From NCBI GenBank assembly GCA_964561025.1, contig CAZLNM010000008.1, positions 17,688 to 81,687 on the forward strand: a stretch of 64,000 nt of DNA, written 5' to 3'. The DNA comes from JAAZNF01 sp964561025 (GTDB lineage: Bacteria; Myxococcota; B64-G9). The notes under the pieces are model-generated. The model was given only the letters and a program-made list of their open reading frames with translations. It was not told the DNA's origin and did no database searches. Shown here piece by piece: positions 36,625 to 45,939 of this stretch. Position 1 is the first letter of the stretch. The number at the start of each line of letters is the position of its first letter. A program made the position numbers and the translations under genes.

Positions 36625-38469
36625 ATGCCGCGACTGTTACCGTTCATTCTATTTGTCGCGCTCCTGCTCGCCGCTCCGGCGCGCGCCCAGAATTTCCAGC
36701 CCTATGTCTTCGGCCTTCGCACCGCCGGGATGGGCGGCGCCGGGACGGCCATCGGATTCGACTCGGCCATGCCGTGGCTGAACCCGGCGGGGTTGGCGCG
36801 CACCGAGAGCGACACCTTCACCGTGGCCGCCAACGCCTTCTACTGGAAGCGCGTCGACATCCCGCGCTTCTACACCGTGGCCGAGGAGGCCCGGGCCATG
36901 CTGGGCCTGGAACAGGACGCGACCACAGGCGGATATCGTCTGGAGGGAACGAGTATCTTCCCTACCAGCCTGGCCTACCTGTGGCACCTGGGCTCGAAAG
37001 GTGAGCACGTGCTGGCGCTCTCCTACATCTCTCCCCTCAACGACCCCAAGCACATCGAGCACTCCTTCCGGCTCGATTTCGGAACCGGAAAGGCCTTCAG
37101 CAAGATGGTGGGGACCGCCCTGCGAAAGCAGGAGGACTTCGGGACGAGCTATGCCCTCAAGGCGGGGTGGCTCACCGCGGGGGTCAGCGCTTTCCTGCGA
37201 AGATACCAATACCGCGCGGACCTCTACAGCAGCGACTACCAGATCGACACTTATTTCAATGCGGTGGGGGGTATGGATATGCAGGGCCGGTCGCGGGGGA
37301 CGAGCTGGGACATGGATCTCGTGGCTGGCGTACAGGCAGGCCCTTTTCTCGGCGGCTTGAGCCTGGGCCTGGCGGTCCACAGCCCGAGCCTGCACCTGGC
37401 AGGCAGTTTCACCGATCTCACCCAGTACGTCTATGCCTCCACCCAGCCGGTTCGCGAATATAGCGCCACATCCATCACTCTCGACGCCGACGTCTACGAG
37501 GAGCGGACGCCGCTGTGGCTCACCGCGGGTATAGGCTACGAGCGACCCGGCACCTTCGCCGTGTCGGTGGACGCCAGCGTGTACCTCCCCCAGGACTACA
37601 CCAACACCCACGGGCTGGAAGAGCGCACCGTCATCATGAACGACGACTCCGGTCACCCGGGGCAATTCGTCATCACCGACAGCGAGATCGTGGACATCCC
37701 CGCCGGGTCCAAGGCGGGCTTCAACGTCAACGCCGGAGCCGAGTTCTATCTCAACCCGCGCATCGCGCTGCGGGCCGGGTTCTTCACCGATCTCACCATG
37801 GCCAAGGACTTCCCCGCGGAAGGGCTGCGCACCCAGGCGCACGCCGGCCTGACCCGGATCAACCGCTACGGCGGCACCTTCGGCGTGGCCTACGCGGGAT
37901 CGTGGTCGCAGTTTCAGCTTTGCGCCATGTTCATCGGGGGCTTCGGCAAGGTCATCGGCAGCCAGGTGACGTACGACGCCTCGACGGGGCAACAGGGCTG
38001 GGCGTTCCCGACGACCGACGTGGCTTCCAACACCTTCATGGTGGTGTTCTCCGGCGAGGTGGACACCGGCGTGCTGTACTCCTCCATCCGCTCCGCCATC
38101 GAGGAGGAAAGCATCCACCGCGAGCGCGCTTCTCAGCCACCTCCGGTATCGCCCACGCCGCCCGCCGCGACCCCGCCGCCAGCGGATCTCCAGCCAAAAC
38201 CGGCGGAGCCACCGGTCCCAGCGCCGGCGCCAGCACCCGAGGCGACCCCCACGCCGCCCGCAGCGACCGACGCTGGCCCGGCAAGCTCTGCTTCGCCACC
38301 AACGACGCCACCACCCGAAAGCCCCAAGGCCGGCGATTCGGCCCAACCCACGCCGCCGTCTCCCTCGCCGGAGCCTCCCAAGGACAGCGACTCGACCAAG
38401 CCTGCGCCGCCTCCTCCTCCGGCCCAGCCGCCCAAGGATGGAGAAAAGTCCCAGGGACAGGACAGGTAA
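36625..38469 (+). CDS. FadL/PorV-like outer-membrane beta-barrel protein, paralogue B, with Pro-rich tail
   Basis: 614 residues from ATG 36625 (GAGG six bases upstream; the frame is also open to a TTG at 36592). Signal peptide ends at APARAQ. The mature start FGLRTAGMGGAGTAIGFDSAMPWLNPAGLAR parallels paralogue A, as do MDLVAGVQAGPF, YERPGTFAVSVD and ALRAGFFTDL. Unlike A it carries a roughly 115-residue Pro/Ala/Glu-rich C-terminal extension (PPPVSPTPPAATPPP-type), probably disordered. A C-terminal tail after a barrel is unusual, because the last strand normally carries the assembly signal. Confidence 0.75.
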   Translation: MPRLLPFILFVALLLAAPARAQNFQPYVFGLRTAGMGGAGTAIGFDSAMPWLNPAGLARTESDTFTVAANAFYWKRVDIPRFYTVAEEARAMLGLEQDATTGGYRLEGTSIFPTSLAYLWHLGSKGEHVLALSYISPLNDPKHIEHSFRLDFGTGKAFSKMVGTALRKQEDFGTSYALKAGWLTAGVSAFLRRYQYRADLYSSDYQIDTYFNAVGGMDMQGRSRGTSWDMDLVAGVQAGPFLGGLSLGLAVHSPSLHLAGSFTDLTQYVYASTQPVREYSATSITLDADVYEERTPLWLTAGIGYERPGTFAVSVDASVYLPQDYTNTHGLEERTVIMNDDSGHPGQFVITDSEIVDIPAGSKAGFNVNAGAEFYLNPRIALRAGFFTDLTMAKDFPAEGLRTQAHAGLTRINRYGGTFGVAYAGSWSQFQLCAMFIGGFGKVIGSQVTYDASTGQQGWAFPTTDVASNTFMVVFSGEVDTGVLYSSIRSAIEEESIHRERASQPPPVSPTPPAATPPPADLQPKPAEPPVPAPAPAPEATPTPPAATDAGPASSASPPTTPPPESPKAGDSAQPTPPSPSPEPPKDSDSTKPAPPPPPAQPPKDGEKSQGQDR

Positions 38470-38542
38470 GCACGTCCGGCAGGAGCAGCTGATATCAAGA
38501 GCATGCAGACATGCTCATCCCATTCGAGGGGGGATCCTTCAC

Positions 38543-38570
38543 GTCTGGAGGGCGTCTGGAGGGCGTCTGG
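38543..38570 (+). repeat. 11-base tandem repeat (GTCTGGAGGGC, 2.5 copies)
   Basis: Perfect copies at 38543-38553 and 38554-38564 plus GTCTGG, in the convergent gap between barrel B and the FG-GAP lipoprotein. Confidence 0.75.
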
Positions 38571-38583
38571 CCGAGATGCCGCC

Positions 38584-41500
38584 TCACCAGGGCGGGCATT
38601 CGCCGGAGGGGCCCTCGGCCTGGTTGTCGGCCTCGTCGCACTCGGCGATGAGGTTGTCCGGGTCCACCCAGCCCCACACGGTCACCCGGTACATGGGAAA
38701 GCCCGAAAGCGTCACGGTGCGGGTCACCGACTCGCCCGGGCCCAGCGGATCGGGCAGGGTGTACTCGCCGATGGGCGACCCGCCCTGATTGGGATCGCCG
38801 GCGAAGATGCGCACCACGATCCCGGAGGCCGGTAGCGAGCCCTCGTTGACGAGCTGGAGTTCCACCGTGGCGTCGGGGCAGCCTGTGACTTCCAGCGCGC
38901 CCAGCGAAAGCCGCAGGTCCGGCGCCTGATCCCCCGCCTCGACCGGAGCGGAGTAATCGTTATTGTCCTCGATACACTCCCGCTCGCGGTTGTCGACGTC
39001 GATGATGGCCCGGACCTCGTCGGGCAGCCGGCCCTGGCCGTTGTTGGCGGAGTTGTAGGCCACCTTGAGGATCTGCCAGGCGCCGGCCTCCAGCGGCGTC
39101 GGTAGCGCAAGATGCAACGGCTGGCCGGCCCCGTCCTTGAGATCCTCGACGACCGACAGATCTCGCCAGGTCCCTTCGAACCCGATCAGGAGCCCCGGCC
39201 CCACCCGGACGTCGCCGCGGTTCTCCACCCGCAGCGCGATGTCGAGGAGCTGGGAGAGCACGCCGCAGGCCGCGTCCGGCGAGGAGAACTGCATGCCACC
39301 GATAGCCAGGTCGGGCGCCCAGTCGTAGGAGCGCGGGTTGGAGCGGTAGGTGTTGTAGCTGCGCCCGTGGTAGCTGCGCCAGCTGGCGGGCTCGATGAGC
39401 GGGATGCCGCCGGACTCCAGCACGTTGGTCACGTGGTAAGCGTGCTGGTTCCACACGCGCCGCGCCGACACCCAGAAGTCCCCGGCGTCGCCCCACACCT
39501 CGATGCCAGCGTTGTAACGGTCGTCCAGGTTCTCCGAGCAGAACCCCGACTCGGTGGAGGTGCAGAAGACGATCTCGGCGTTGCCGTCGTTGTCCACGTC
39601 GGCGATGACCGGGTACTCCACCCGGGTCCGGCTCTCCGAGGGCTCGGAGAACCAGATGGTCCCGTCGGTGCCATCGTACACGCGGAAGCGGCACTCGTCG
39701 TTGTAGATGACCTCGGCCGCGCCGTCGCCGTTGAAGTCGAACACCGAGCTGCCGGTGACCCGGCTGGAGTCGTCCTCGGTGGCGCTGGCCCAGGCGTTGT
39801 GCAGGCACACGCACTTGCCGGTCTTCTGGTTGCACACCGCCTCGCCAGCCTTGCAGTCACCGTCCGTAACGCAGCTCCCACCCGGTTCGCGCGGCAGGTT
39901 CTCGGCCGGGCGGGGCTGCCCCTCGCGCAACAACCCCGGCCAGGCGGGGCAACTTTCGCTCGCGGGTTGAAAGTCGTACATGATGTAGCGGTCCAGAAAC
40001 GCCGTCCCCACCTCGGGGAATCCGTCTCCGTCGAAGTCGTCCACGTTGGGCGCGCCGCCCCGGGTGCCGTCGGCCAGATCGATGTCGCGCAGGAGCGCGC
40101 CGGTGGCGCCATCCAGCACCAGCAGCCAGCCGTTGGCGATGAGGATCACCTCGGGCTTGCCGTCCAGCGGGTTGGCCGGGCCGGGGGGCGGCGCCGGATC
40201 CACACCCAGCACATCGGCCACGGCGCAGAAAGCCTCCCGTTTGGTGCTGGGCAGGGAGTTCAAGGCGGCGGCGTCCCAGACCACAAGCAGTTGCCCGTTG
40301 CAGAAGGCGACGTGCTCCGGCTCCGTCTCCTGGCCGGTGCACTGCGAGCGCCGGGTGACCCCGGGCGGCGGCCGCGGCAGGTTGTAGGCGGCGGTTCCGG
40401 CGATGATCTCCGGGCGCTCGTCGCCGGCCACGTCGGCCGCGCAGGAGATGGGCCCCTGGCTGTTGGTGCCGTTCGTGAGCGAGCCCTGGAACCGGTCCAC
40501 CACCTTGAGTTTTTCCTGGGCGTCTTTTTCCAGGGTGAACACGTTGCGGCCGACCACGATCTCCGCGAGACCTTGCCCGTCCAGATTGGCGATCAGCACC
40601 GCCGGGTTGGGGCCGCCCAGGTTGCCGGTGGCCGCGTTCTTGGAATGGATCTCACCGGTGCTCCCGTAGATGTGGATGCTGCGGTTGGAGTTGACGAGCT
40701 CGCTGAGCGCTACGATCTCCGGCTTTCCGTCCCCGTCGAGATCGCCCACGGCCGGCGTCGAGGTCGAGTCGATGTCGGCCTCGGTATAGGTGCAGGCGAG
40801 ATCCAGCGGATCGCCCTCGTGCCACACCTTGTCGCCGCACACCGCGAAGAAGTCCTTGCCCTTGTTGGCCCCACCCCCATGGATGGCGCGCAGGACGCCG
40901 TTCGCCGAGTAGTCGTGCTGGCGGAAGGCGAAGAAGATGATCTCGGGGTAGTCGCGCTCGTCGATCAGGCCGTCGCCGTTGTCGTCGTCCAGGTTGACCA
41001 CCAGCGGCATCATCACCACCTGGACCGCCTCGGGGAAGGGGCTGTCCGGGGCATTGGGGTTGGCCTGGGTGCCGCCCCACACGATCTCCGGCACCGGCAG
41101 CACGTTGGTGAAGGGCTCGGGGGCGAGCCGGCAGGAAGGCTCGCGGCCGGACCCCAGGCACAGCCCCGCCTCGCACTGCATCCAGGCCGGGCAATCCCAG
41201 TCGTCCTGGCAGGTGCAATGCGCGTCGCACGGAGCGACCTCGCGGCACAGGCTATCGAAGTGGGCTTCGCTTTCGCAGGTGACATCGGGGAGCCAACCGC
41301 CACCGTTGAAACGGCAGCGCTCGACGGCGTTGCTGTTGCAGCGCTGGCACCCGCCCTCGCACACGTCGTCCCGGCACAGGTTGGCCTGGCAATAACGTTC
41401 GGGCGGACAATCGAGGTCGTCGAAACAGGAGATGTCCACGCACCAGGCACCGCCGCCCGGGTGGGGCTGGCACTCCTCGGTACCCGCGCAGGTGAGGTCG

Positions 41501-41796
41501 GCGCAGGTGTTGTCGATGCAGCGTCCCTGGCCACCCTCCACGACGCAGTGCTGCCAGGCGGGACAGGAGACGTTGCGGCAGGGGTCGGCGGTCCCGTCGG
41601 TCTCGCCGCCCGTTCCGTCGGCGCCGTCCGGCCCGCCGTCGTCCCCCGTGTCGCCGCTATCGGTGATCCCGTCCGGCACGTCCCCCCCCCCGTCGCCGCC
41701 GGGTCCGCCGGTGTCGGAGCAACCGGGGAGCAGCGACACTCCCGCGATCAACAACCAGGCACAAGCGACCCGACCTATACGCTCCAGTGCTCTCAT
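38584..41796 (-). CDS. giant FG-GAP/VCBS lipoprotein with Cys-rich repeats and CARDB-like end
   Basis: 1070 residues from ATG 41796, with AGGAGGG upstream. Lipobox SLLPGC is followed by a Gly/Asp linker, then five or six Cys-rich short repeats (CSGTEECQPHPG-like, DDLDCPPERYC, DDWDCPAWMQC; residues about 70-215). The middle holds FG-GAP/VCBS calcium-binding blades: NLDDDNGDGLIDERDYPEI, VGDLDGDGKPEIV, VDDFDGDGFPEVG, FDFNGDGAAEVIY and IADVDNDGNAEIV. The end is CARDB-like (DLRLSLGALEV...VNEGSLPASGIVVRIF). It is a predicted surface adhesin or scaffold anchored by lipid. Function is unproven. Confidence 0.88.
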   Translation of the reverse strand: MRALERIGRVACAWLLIAGVSLLPGCSDTGGPGGDGGGDVPDGITDSGDTGDDGGPDGADGTGGETDGTADPCRNVSCPAWQHCVVEGGQGRCIDNTCADLTCAGTEECQPHPGGGAWCVDISCFDDLDCPPERYCQANLCRDDVCEGGCQRCNSNAVERCRFNGGGWLPDVTCESEAHFDSLCREVAPCDAHCTCQDDWDCPAWMQCEAGLCLGSGREPSCRLAPEPFTNVLPVPEIVWGGTQANPNAPDSPFPEAVQVVMMPLVVNLDDDNGDGLIDERDYPEIIFFAFRQHDYSANGVLRAIHGGGANKGKDFFAVCGDKVWHEGDPLDLACTYTEADIDSTSTPAVGDLDGDGKPEIVALSELVNSNRSIHIYGSTGEIHSKNAATGNLGGPNPAVLIANLDGQGLAEIVVGRNVFTLEKDAQEKLKVVDRFQGSLTNGTNSQGPISCAADVAGDERPEIIAGTAAYNLPRPPPGVTRRSQCTGQETEPEHVAFCNGQLLVVWDAAALNSLPSTKREAFCAVADVLGVDPAPPPGPANPLDGKPEVILIANGWLLVLDGATGALLRDIDLADGTRGGAPNVDDFDGDGFPEVGTAFLDRYIMYDFQPASESCPAWPGLLREGQPRPAENLPREPGGSCVTDGDCKAGEAVCNQKTGKCVCLHNAWASATEDDSSRVTGSSVFDFNGDGAAEVIYNDECRFRVYDGTDGTIWFSEPSESRTRVEYPVIADVDNDGNAEIVFCTSTESGFCSENLDDRYNAGIEVWGDAGDFWVSARRVWNQHAYHVTNVLESGGIPLIEPASWRSYHGRSYNTYRSNPRSYDWAPDLAIGGMQFSSPDAACGVLSQLLDIALRVENRGDVRVGPGLLIGFEGTWRDLSVVEDLKDGAGQPLHLALPTPLEAGAWQILKVAYNSANNGQGRLPDEVRAIIDVDNRERECIEDNNDYSAPVEAGDQAPDLRLSLGALEVTGCPDATVELQLVNEGSLPASGIVVRIFAGDPNQGGSPIGEYTLPDPLGPGESVTRTVTLSGFPMYRVTVWGWVDPDNLIAECDEADNQAEGPSGECPPW

Positions 41797-41868
41797 CGGA
41801 TGCCCTCCTGAACGTTCCAACCCATCGCGTAATCCTTAGAAGCTGTCATCCGCCAAGTGGCCACCTGC

Positions 41869-42159
41869 CTAGTGTGTCACTCGAAACTCGGAAAATCCTC
41901 CCGTGGCGTCCGAAAAGCGCTCCTCCACCCGCTCCACCTGGGCCAGCTCCGGGCCCTTGCGGCACCAGGCCAGCAGTTCGCGCAGCGCGCCTTCCTCTCC
42001 TTCCGCCAGGACCTCCACGCTCCCGTCGGGCAGGTTCTTCACCCAGCCGACCAGGCCCAACGCCTGGGCGATACGCCGGGTGTGCCAGCGGAAAGACACC
42101 CCCTGGACCAGGCCGCTGATCCGAAGGTGCATGCGCCGCAAACCACCGCTCCCGCTCAT
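41869..42159 (-). CDS. acyP: acylphosphatase
   Basis: 96 residues from ATG 42159. The signature GLVQGVSFRWHTRRIA gives the phosphate-binding loop and the catalytic Arg; GWVKNLPDGSVEV gives the catalytic Asn. The ATG overlaps the stop of a short upstream frame (ATGA), and GAGGGA precedes it. Acylphosphatases hydrolyse carboxyl phosphates such as 1,3-bisphosphoglycerate. It is the distal gene of the exbB-exbD-ftsB-DGC-PhoH cluster, about 230 bases from PhoH. Confidence 0.93.
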   Translation of the reverse strand: MSGSGGLRRMHLRISGLVQGVSFRWHTRRIAQALGLVGWVKNLPDGSVEVLAEGEEGALRELLAWCRKGPELAQVERVEERFSDATGGFSEFRVTH

Positions 42160-42353
42160 GCCAATTCCCTCTGCCTTGTAGTGGCGCACGGTCGCGAGGC
42201 CACCAGCGCCCGCGCGACCGTGCGCGCCACCAGACGAGCAAGCACCTTGCCGTGCGGCCCAGCAAACCCGCTCGGCCGGACGCGATCATCAACGTCATCA
42301 ACGGATCCATCCTCCGCCCGACCGATGCCGTACCAAGATAAGAATCCAGGCAT
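42156..42353 (-). CDS. possible small protein upstream of acyP (doubtful)
   Basis: A 65-codon frame beginning MPGFLSWYGIGRAEDGSV ends in an ATGA overlap with the acyP start, the arrangement used by many real gene pairs in this window. GAGGGA is only two bases from the ATG, and codon third positions are not clearly G/C-biased in the first 25 codons. A large inverted repeat lies inside it. It may simply be leader RNA. Confidence 0.25.
   Translation of the reverse strand: MPGFLSWYGIGRAEDGSVDDVDDRVRPSGFAGPHGKVLARLVARTVARALVASRPCATTRQRELA
42181..42230. repeat. large inverted repeat between PhoH and acyP
   Basis: GTGGCGCACGGTCGCG (42181-42196) pairs with CGCGACCGTGCGCGCCAC (42213-42230), 16 pairs with a two-base bulge and a 16-base loop. 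No T-run on either side. It could attenuate or stabilise the distal acyP message. Confidence 0.65.
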
Positions 42354-42391
42354 TCCCTCTGTCTTCGATGAGGTGTTGAGCGGGTATTTTC

Positions 42392-43711
42392 TCACAGCAG
42401 GTCCGAGGCCAGCTCGGCCAGCTCGCTGCGCTCTCCCTTGCGCAGCAGCACGTGGCCGGCCAGCGGCTTCCCCTTGAAGCTGTTCACCACGTGGGACAGG
42501 CCGTTGTTGGAAGAATCCACGTAGGGGTTGTCGATCTGGTACAGGTCGCCGGTGAGCACGATCTTGGTACCATCGCCGCAGCGGCTGATGATGGTCTTGA
42601 CCTCGTGCGGGGTGAGGTTCTGCGACTCGTCCACGATGATGTACTGGTTGGGGATGCTGCGCCCGCGGATGTAGGTGAGCGGCTCGATCTCGATGAGGCC
42701 CATGTCCATCAGCTCGCGGTAGCTCCGCCCCTGGCGCTTGTCCTTGCGCGACAGGTTGAGCAGGTATTCCAGGTTGTCGTAGATGGGTTGCATCCAGGGG
42801 TTGAGCTTGTCCTCGATGTCTCCGGGCAGAAAGCCGATGTCCCGCCCCAGCGGGAACACCGGCCGCGACACCAGCAGGCGCTGGTACACCCCCTCCTCGG
42901 CGGTCTTGTGCAACCCGGCGGCCAGCGCCAGCAGGGTCTTGCCGGTTCCGGCCTTGCCCGCCAGGGTGACCAGCTTGATGCGGTCGTCGAGCAACAGGTC
43001 GAAGGTGAAGGACTGCTCGCGGTTGCGCGGCGAGATGCCCCATACGCCGCCGCGCACCTTGGCCACCGGCACCAGCCGCCGCCCGTCCACGTCCACCCGG
43101 CCCATGGCGGTGTGGCTGGAGTTGGCGGCGTCGCGCAGGTTCACGAACTGGTTGGGCGCCGCCTCCGCCAGGGGCAGTTTCTCGATGGGGAGATTCCCAT
43201 CGCGGTAGAAGGCGTCCACCAGCTCGCCCGGCAGTTCGACCTCCGCCAAGCCGGTGTAGATCTCGTCGATCGAGACCTTCTCCGTGTCGTAGTCCTCGGT
43301 CTTGAGCCCCAGCACGTCCGCCTTGATGCGCAGGTTGGTGTCCTTGGTGATGAACACCAGCGGCTTCTGCGGCTCCTTCTCTTGCAGCTCCGCCGCCACC
43401 GCCAGGATGCGGTGGTCCATCTTCTCCACCGGACCGAGCTGCTCGGGGATGCCCCGGTGAGAGAACAGCACCCGCAGCGTGCCGCCCGTCGGCATGCTCA
43501 CGCCCTTGTTGAGCTGGCCGCTCTGGCGGAACTCGTCGATCATGCGGCTCACCACGCGGGCGTTGCGCCCCAGCTCCGACAGCTCCTTCTTGAAGCGGTC
43601 GATCTCCTCGATCACGTAGATGGGGATGACGATGTCGTTGTCACCGAAGGACACCAGCGCGTTGGGGTCGTGCAGCAGGACGTTGGTGTCGAGCACGAAG
43701 TTCTTTTTCAT
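42392..43711 (-). CDS. PIN-PhoH2 family protein (RNase/ATPase)
   Basis: 439 residues. The N-terminal PIN domain starts FVLDTNVLLHDP (Asp8) and continues with VIEEIDRFK and VFITKDTNLRIKA (about residues 1-150). The C-terminal PhoH domain has P-loop LAGKAGTGKTLLALA (about 246-260), VSRPVFPLGRDIGFLPG, IIVDESQNLTPHEVKT and LTGDLYQID. PIN-PhoH2 proteins act as RNA helicase-nucleases. The ATG overlaps the stop of the diguanylate cyclase (ATGA), so both are co-translated. Confidence 0.94.
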   Translation of the reverse strand: MKKNFVLDTNVLLHDPNALVSFGDNDIVIPIYVIEEIDRFKKELSELGRNARVVSRMIDEFRQSGQLNKGVSMPTGGTLRVLFSHRGIPEQLGPVEKMDHRILAVAAELQEKEPQKPLVFITKDTNLRIKADVLGLKTEDYDTEKVSIDEIYTGLAEVELPGELVDAFYRDGNLPIEKLPLAEAAPNQFVNLRDAANSSHTAMGRVDVDGRRLVPVAKVRGGVWGISPRNREQSFTFDLLLDDRIKLVTLAGKAGTGKTLLALAAGLHKTAEEGVYQRLLVSRPVFPLGRDIGFLPGDIEDKLNPWMQPIYDNLEYLLNLSRKDKRQGRSYRELMDMGLIEIEPLTYIRGRSIPNQYIIVDESQNLTPHEVKTIISRCGDGTKIVLTGDLYQIDNPYVDSSNNGLSHVVNSFKGKPLAGHVLLRKGERSELAELASDLL

Positions 43712-45930
43712 TCTGGGCTCCCGGCGTCTTGGGGGAGGCCGGCGTAGTGCACCACCCGGTCCCTCCCGGTGTGTTTGGCATGATACAGGGCCTGGTCCGC
43801 ACGGTCGATCAATTCCTGCTTGTGGCGCGCGTGCGCCGGCATGGTGCAGATCCCCAGCGAGATGCTCACCTGGAAGCGCTGCCCGCCGGCGTCGAAGCTC
43901 TGCTCGCGGATCTCCTCGCGGAACCGCTCGGCAAGCACCCGCGCCCCCTCGACGTCGGTGTGGGGCATGATCACCGCGAACTCCTCGCCGCCGTAGCGGC
44001 ACACCCGGTCGCTCTGCCGGGCCAGCTCCGACAGCACCCGGGCCACCCGGCGCAGCACCTCGTCGCCGGTGGGATGGCCGTAGCTGTCGTTCACCTTCTT
44101 GAAGTGGTCCACGTCGCACAGGATGAGCGACAGCGGGTTCTGGTAGCGCAATGCCTCGGCCACCGCCCCCTCCAGAAGCTCCTGGAAGCGGCGGTGATTG
44201 TGCAGCCCGGTGAGCCCGTCGGTGGTGGCCAGGCGCAGCAGCTGCTCGAAGCGCTGGGCGCTCTGGATGGCCATGGCGGCGATGTCGGACAGCGTCTCCA
44301 GCGTCTCCTGGACGAAACTGGAGACCGACTCTTCCCCGATCTCGGGGAACACGCCCCGGGCGGTGCTGCCCACCACCAGGGTGCCCAGCGTCTCCACCTC
44401 GCCCGGGACCGAGCGGCCCTCCTTGGTGGCCGCCACCTTCAGCGGGAACACCTTGAGTGATTCGAGCCCCGTCGGGGTGAGGTGGCGCCCGAAGATCGAG
44501 CGCTGGCTGCGGGCCACCTTGTGGAAGGGCACGGCCGGCACGGCGAAGCCGCTCTTGATGGCCAGGGCGCACAGGTGGTCCTCCCCCTCGAGGGCCTGTT
44601 GCAAGGCACGTTCGCGCCACTCGGCCAGGGACTCCGGCGCCACCACGGCGCGGATCACCAGCTGGCGCGAGTCGGGGGGATCGCGTAGTACCAGGGCGGC
44701 GAAGTCCACCGAGCCGAAGATGCGCCGCACCGCCCCCAGCACCTCGTCCAGCACCTCGGATTGGTTGACGGCCCGGTTGATCTGGCGGCTGGACTCGTAG
44801 AACAGGCGGAGTTTCTGCTGCTCCTCGTCGGAACGCTCCAGCACGCGCTCGACCGAGAAGGTGCGCCACACCTCGCGGGAGAGCGCCAGCAGCAGGGCCT
44901 CGTCCTCCTCGCCGAAGGGAATGTCGGCGCGGCGGTCCGCCAGCAGCACCCCGCGCCGGTGCTCCCCCTCGAGCACCGGGACGCCGATGAAGGTGCGGAT
45001 GTTGGGGCGGGAGGCGTAGTAGGTGAGCATCGACGAGTCGCGCAAGTGATCGCGGGAGACGGCGTGCCCGCTCTTGAGCACCGCGCCCAGCATCCCCTCG
45101 CCGGCCGGCAGCGGCCCCCGCTGGAGGAGCGATGGCTCCTCGCACAGGGCCTGCTTGAGCTGGAGCGTCTTGCCGTCCGGGCTGAGCATGAAGAGTGCAA
45201 CGGTGTGCGGACGCAGCGCCGCCTGGGCCACCTGGAGCAGGTTGGCCGCGCTCACCCCGAGCTCGCGGGCCGAGCTCAGGCGGCGGAACTCGCGGCACTC
45301 CTCGGAGGGCAGCTCCGGCGCCTTGCCCAATTGGCGGTACAGGGCGGCCTCCTCCTCCAGGCGCGCCCGCTGGGCGCCGATCCGCGCCGCCACTTCCCGC
45401 TCGCGGGCCACGAGATGCGCCCGGTTGAGCGCGAAGCTGAGGCCGAGGAACGCCACGTCGAAGGCGAGGTGCAGGGCCAGCTCGAGGCCCTGGCGACCGG
45501 CCTGCGCCCACCACAAGCTCACGTCGAAGAGCAGCGCTCCGACAAGCAACCAGGCCAGGTTTCCGGGCCGCCGCTCGTAGCCGCCGCAGGCCGCCAGCAG
45601 CAGGTACCACAGCGGGTCCAGGCGGCCGTCGCGCCCCCCGGAAATCCCCATGAGCAACGCCACCGTGCCCAGCAGAAGGAGCGAGAGCTGCCGGCGTTCG
45701 CGATCCGCCCCCGGCTGGTCCACCAGGCGTGGGGTGAACCGCCGCGCCATGCGCCACAGGCGATAGGCGAGCAAGACGCACAACCCGGCCGCCACCAGCG
45801 CGGCCAAAACTCCCCCGGCGCCGATGAGGCCGGTGGCGATGAACGCGAGCAGGCCGGCCAGGGCGAACTCCACCAGCAGGTGTCGCTCGCTCCAGAGTAC
45901 GATGCGCGCCAGGCCACGTCCGGCTGCCAT
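43708..45930 (-). CDS. membrane diguanylate cyclase with two GAF domains
   Basis: 740 residues. The first 170 carry about six membrane helices; a coiled segment leads to two GAF-like domains (about 215-370 and 385-560), then GGDEF. The active site is RYGGEEF (about 646-650) with DVDHFKKVNDSYGH upstream. An inhibitory RxxD site is present as RQSD exactly five residues before GGEEF, so product inhibition by c-di-GMP is likely. It should make c-di-GMP in response to ligands or membrane signals. It overlaps PhoH by ATGA and follows ftsB by nine bases. Confidence 0.93.
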   Translation of the reverse strand: MAAGRGLARIVLWSERHLLVEFALAGLLAFIATGLIGAGGVLAALVAAGLCVLLAYRLWRMARRFTPRLVDQPGADRERRQLSLLLLGTVALLMGISGGRDGRLDPLWYLLLAACGGYERRPGNLAWLLVGALLFDVSLWWAQAGRQGLELALHLAFDVAFLGLSFALNRAHLVAREREVAARIGAQRARLEEEAALYRQLGKAPELPSEECREFRRLSSARELGVSAANLLQVAQAALRPHTVALFMLSPDGKTLQLKQALCEEPSLLQRGPLPAGEGMLGAVLKSGHAVSRDHLRDSSMLTYYASRPNIRTFIGVPVLEGEHRRGVLLADRRADIPFGEEDEALLLALSREVWRTFSVERVLERSDEEQQKLRLFYESSRQINRAVNQSEVLDEVLGAVRRIFGSVDFAALVLRDPPDSRQLVIRAVVAPESLAEWRERALQQALEGEDHLCALAIKSGFAVPAVPFHKVARSQRSIFGRHLTPTGLESLKVFPLKVAATKEGRSVPGEVETLGTLVVGSTARGVFPEIGEESVSSFVQETLETLSDIAAMAIQSAQRFEQLLRLATTDGLTGLHNHRRFQELLEGAVAEALRYQNPLSLILCDVDHFKKVNDSYGHPTGDEVLRRVARVLSELARQSDRVCRYGGEEFAVIMPHTDVEGARVLAERFREEIREQSFDAGGQRFQVSISLGICTMPAHARHKQELIDRADQALYHAKHTGRDRVVHYAGLPQDAGSPE

Positions 45931-45939
45931 GACTCGTCC

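Noticed and set aside
38543..38570. Short tandem repeats as a CRISPR array
   Set aside because: Units are 11 bases and directly adjacent with no spacers; no cas genes in the window.
39112..41811. 899-codon open frame on the plus strand
   Set aside because: Antisense to the FG-GAP lipoprotein, which has a lipobox, ribosome site and recognisable repeats; high G+C creates long antisense frames.
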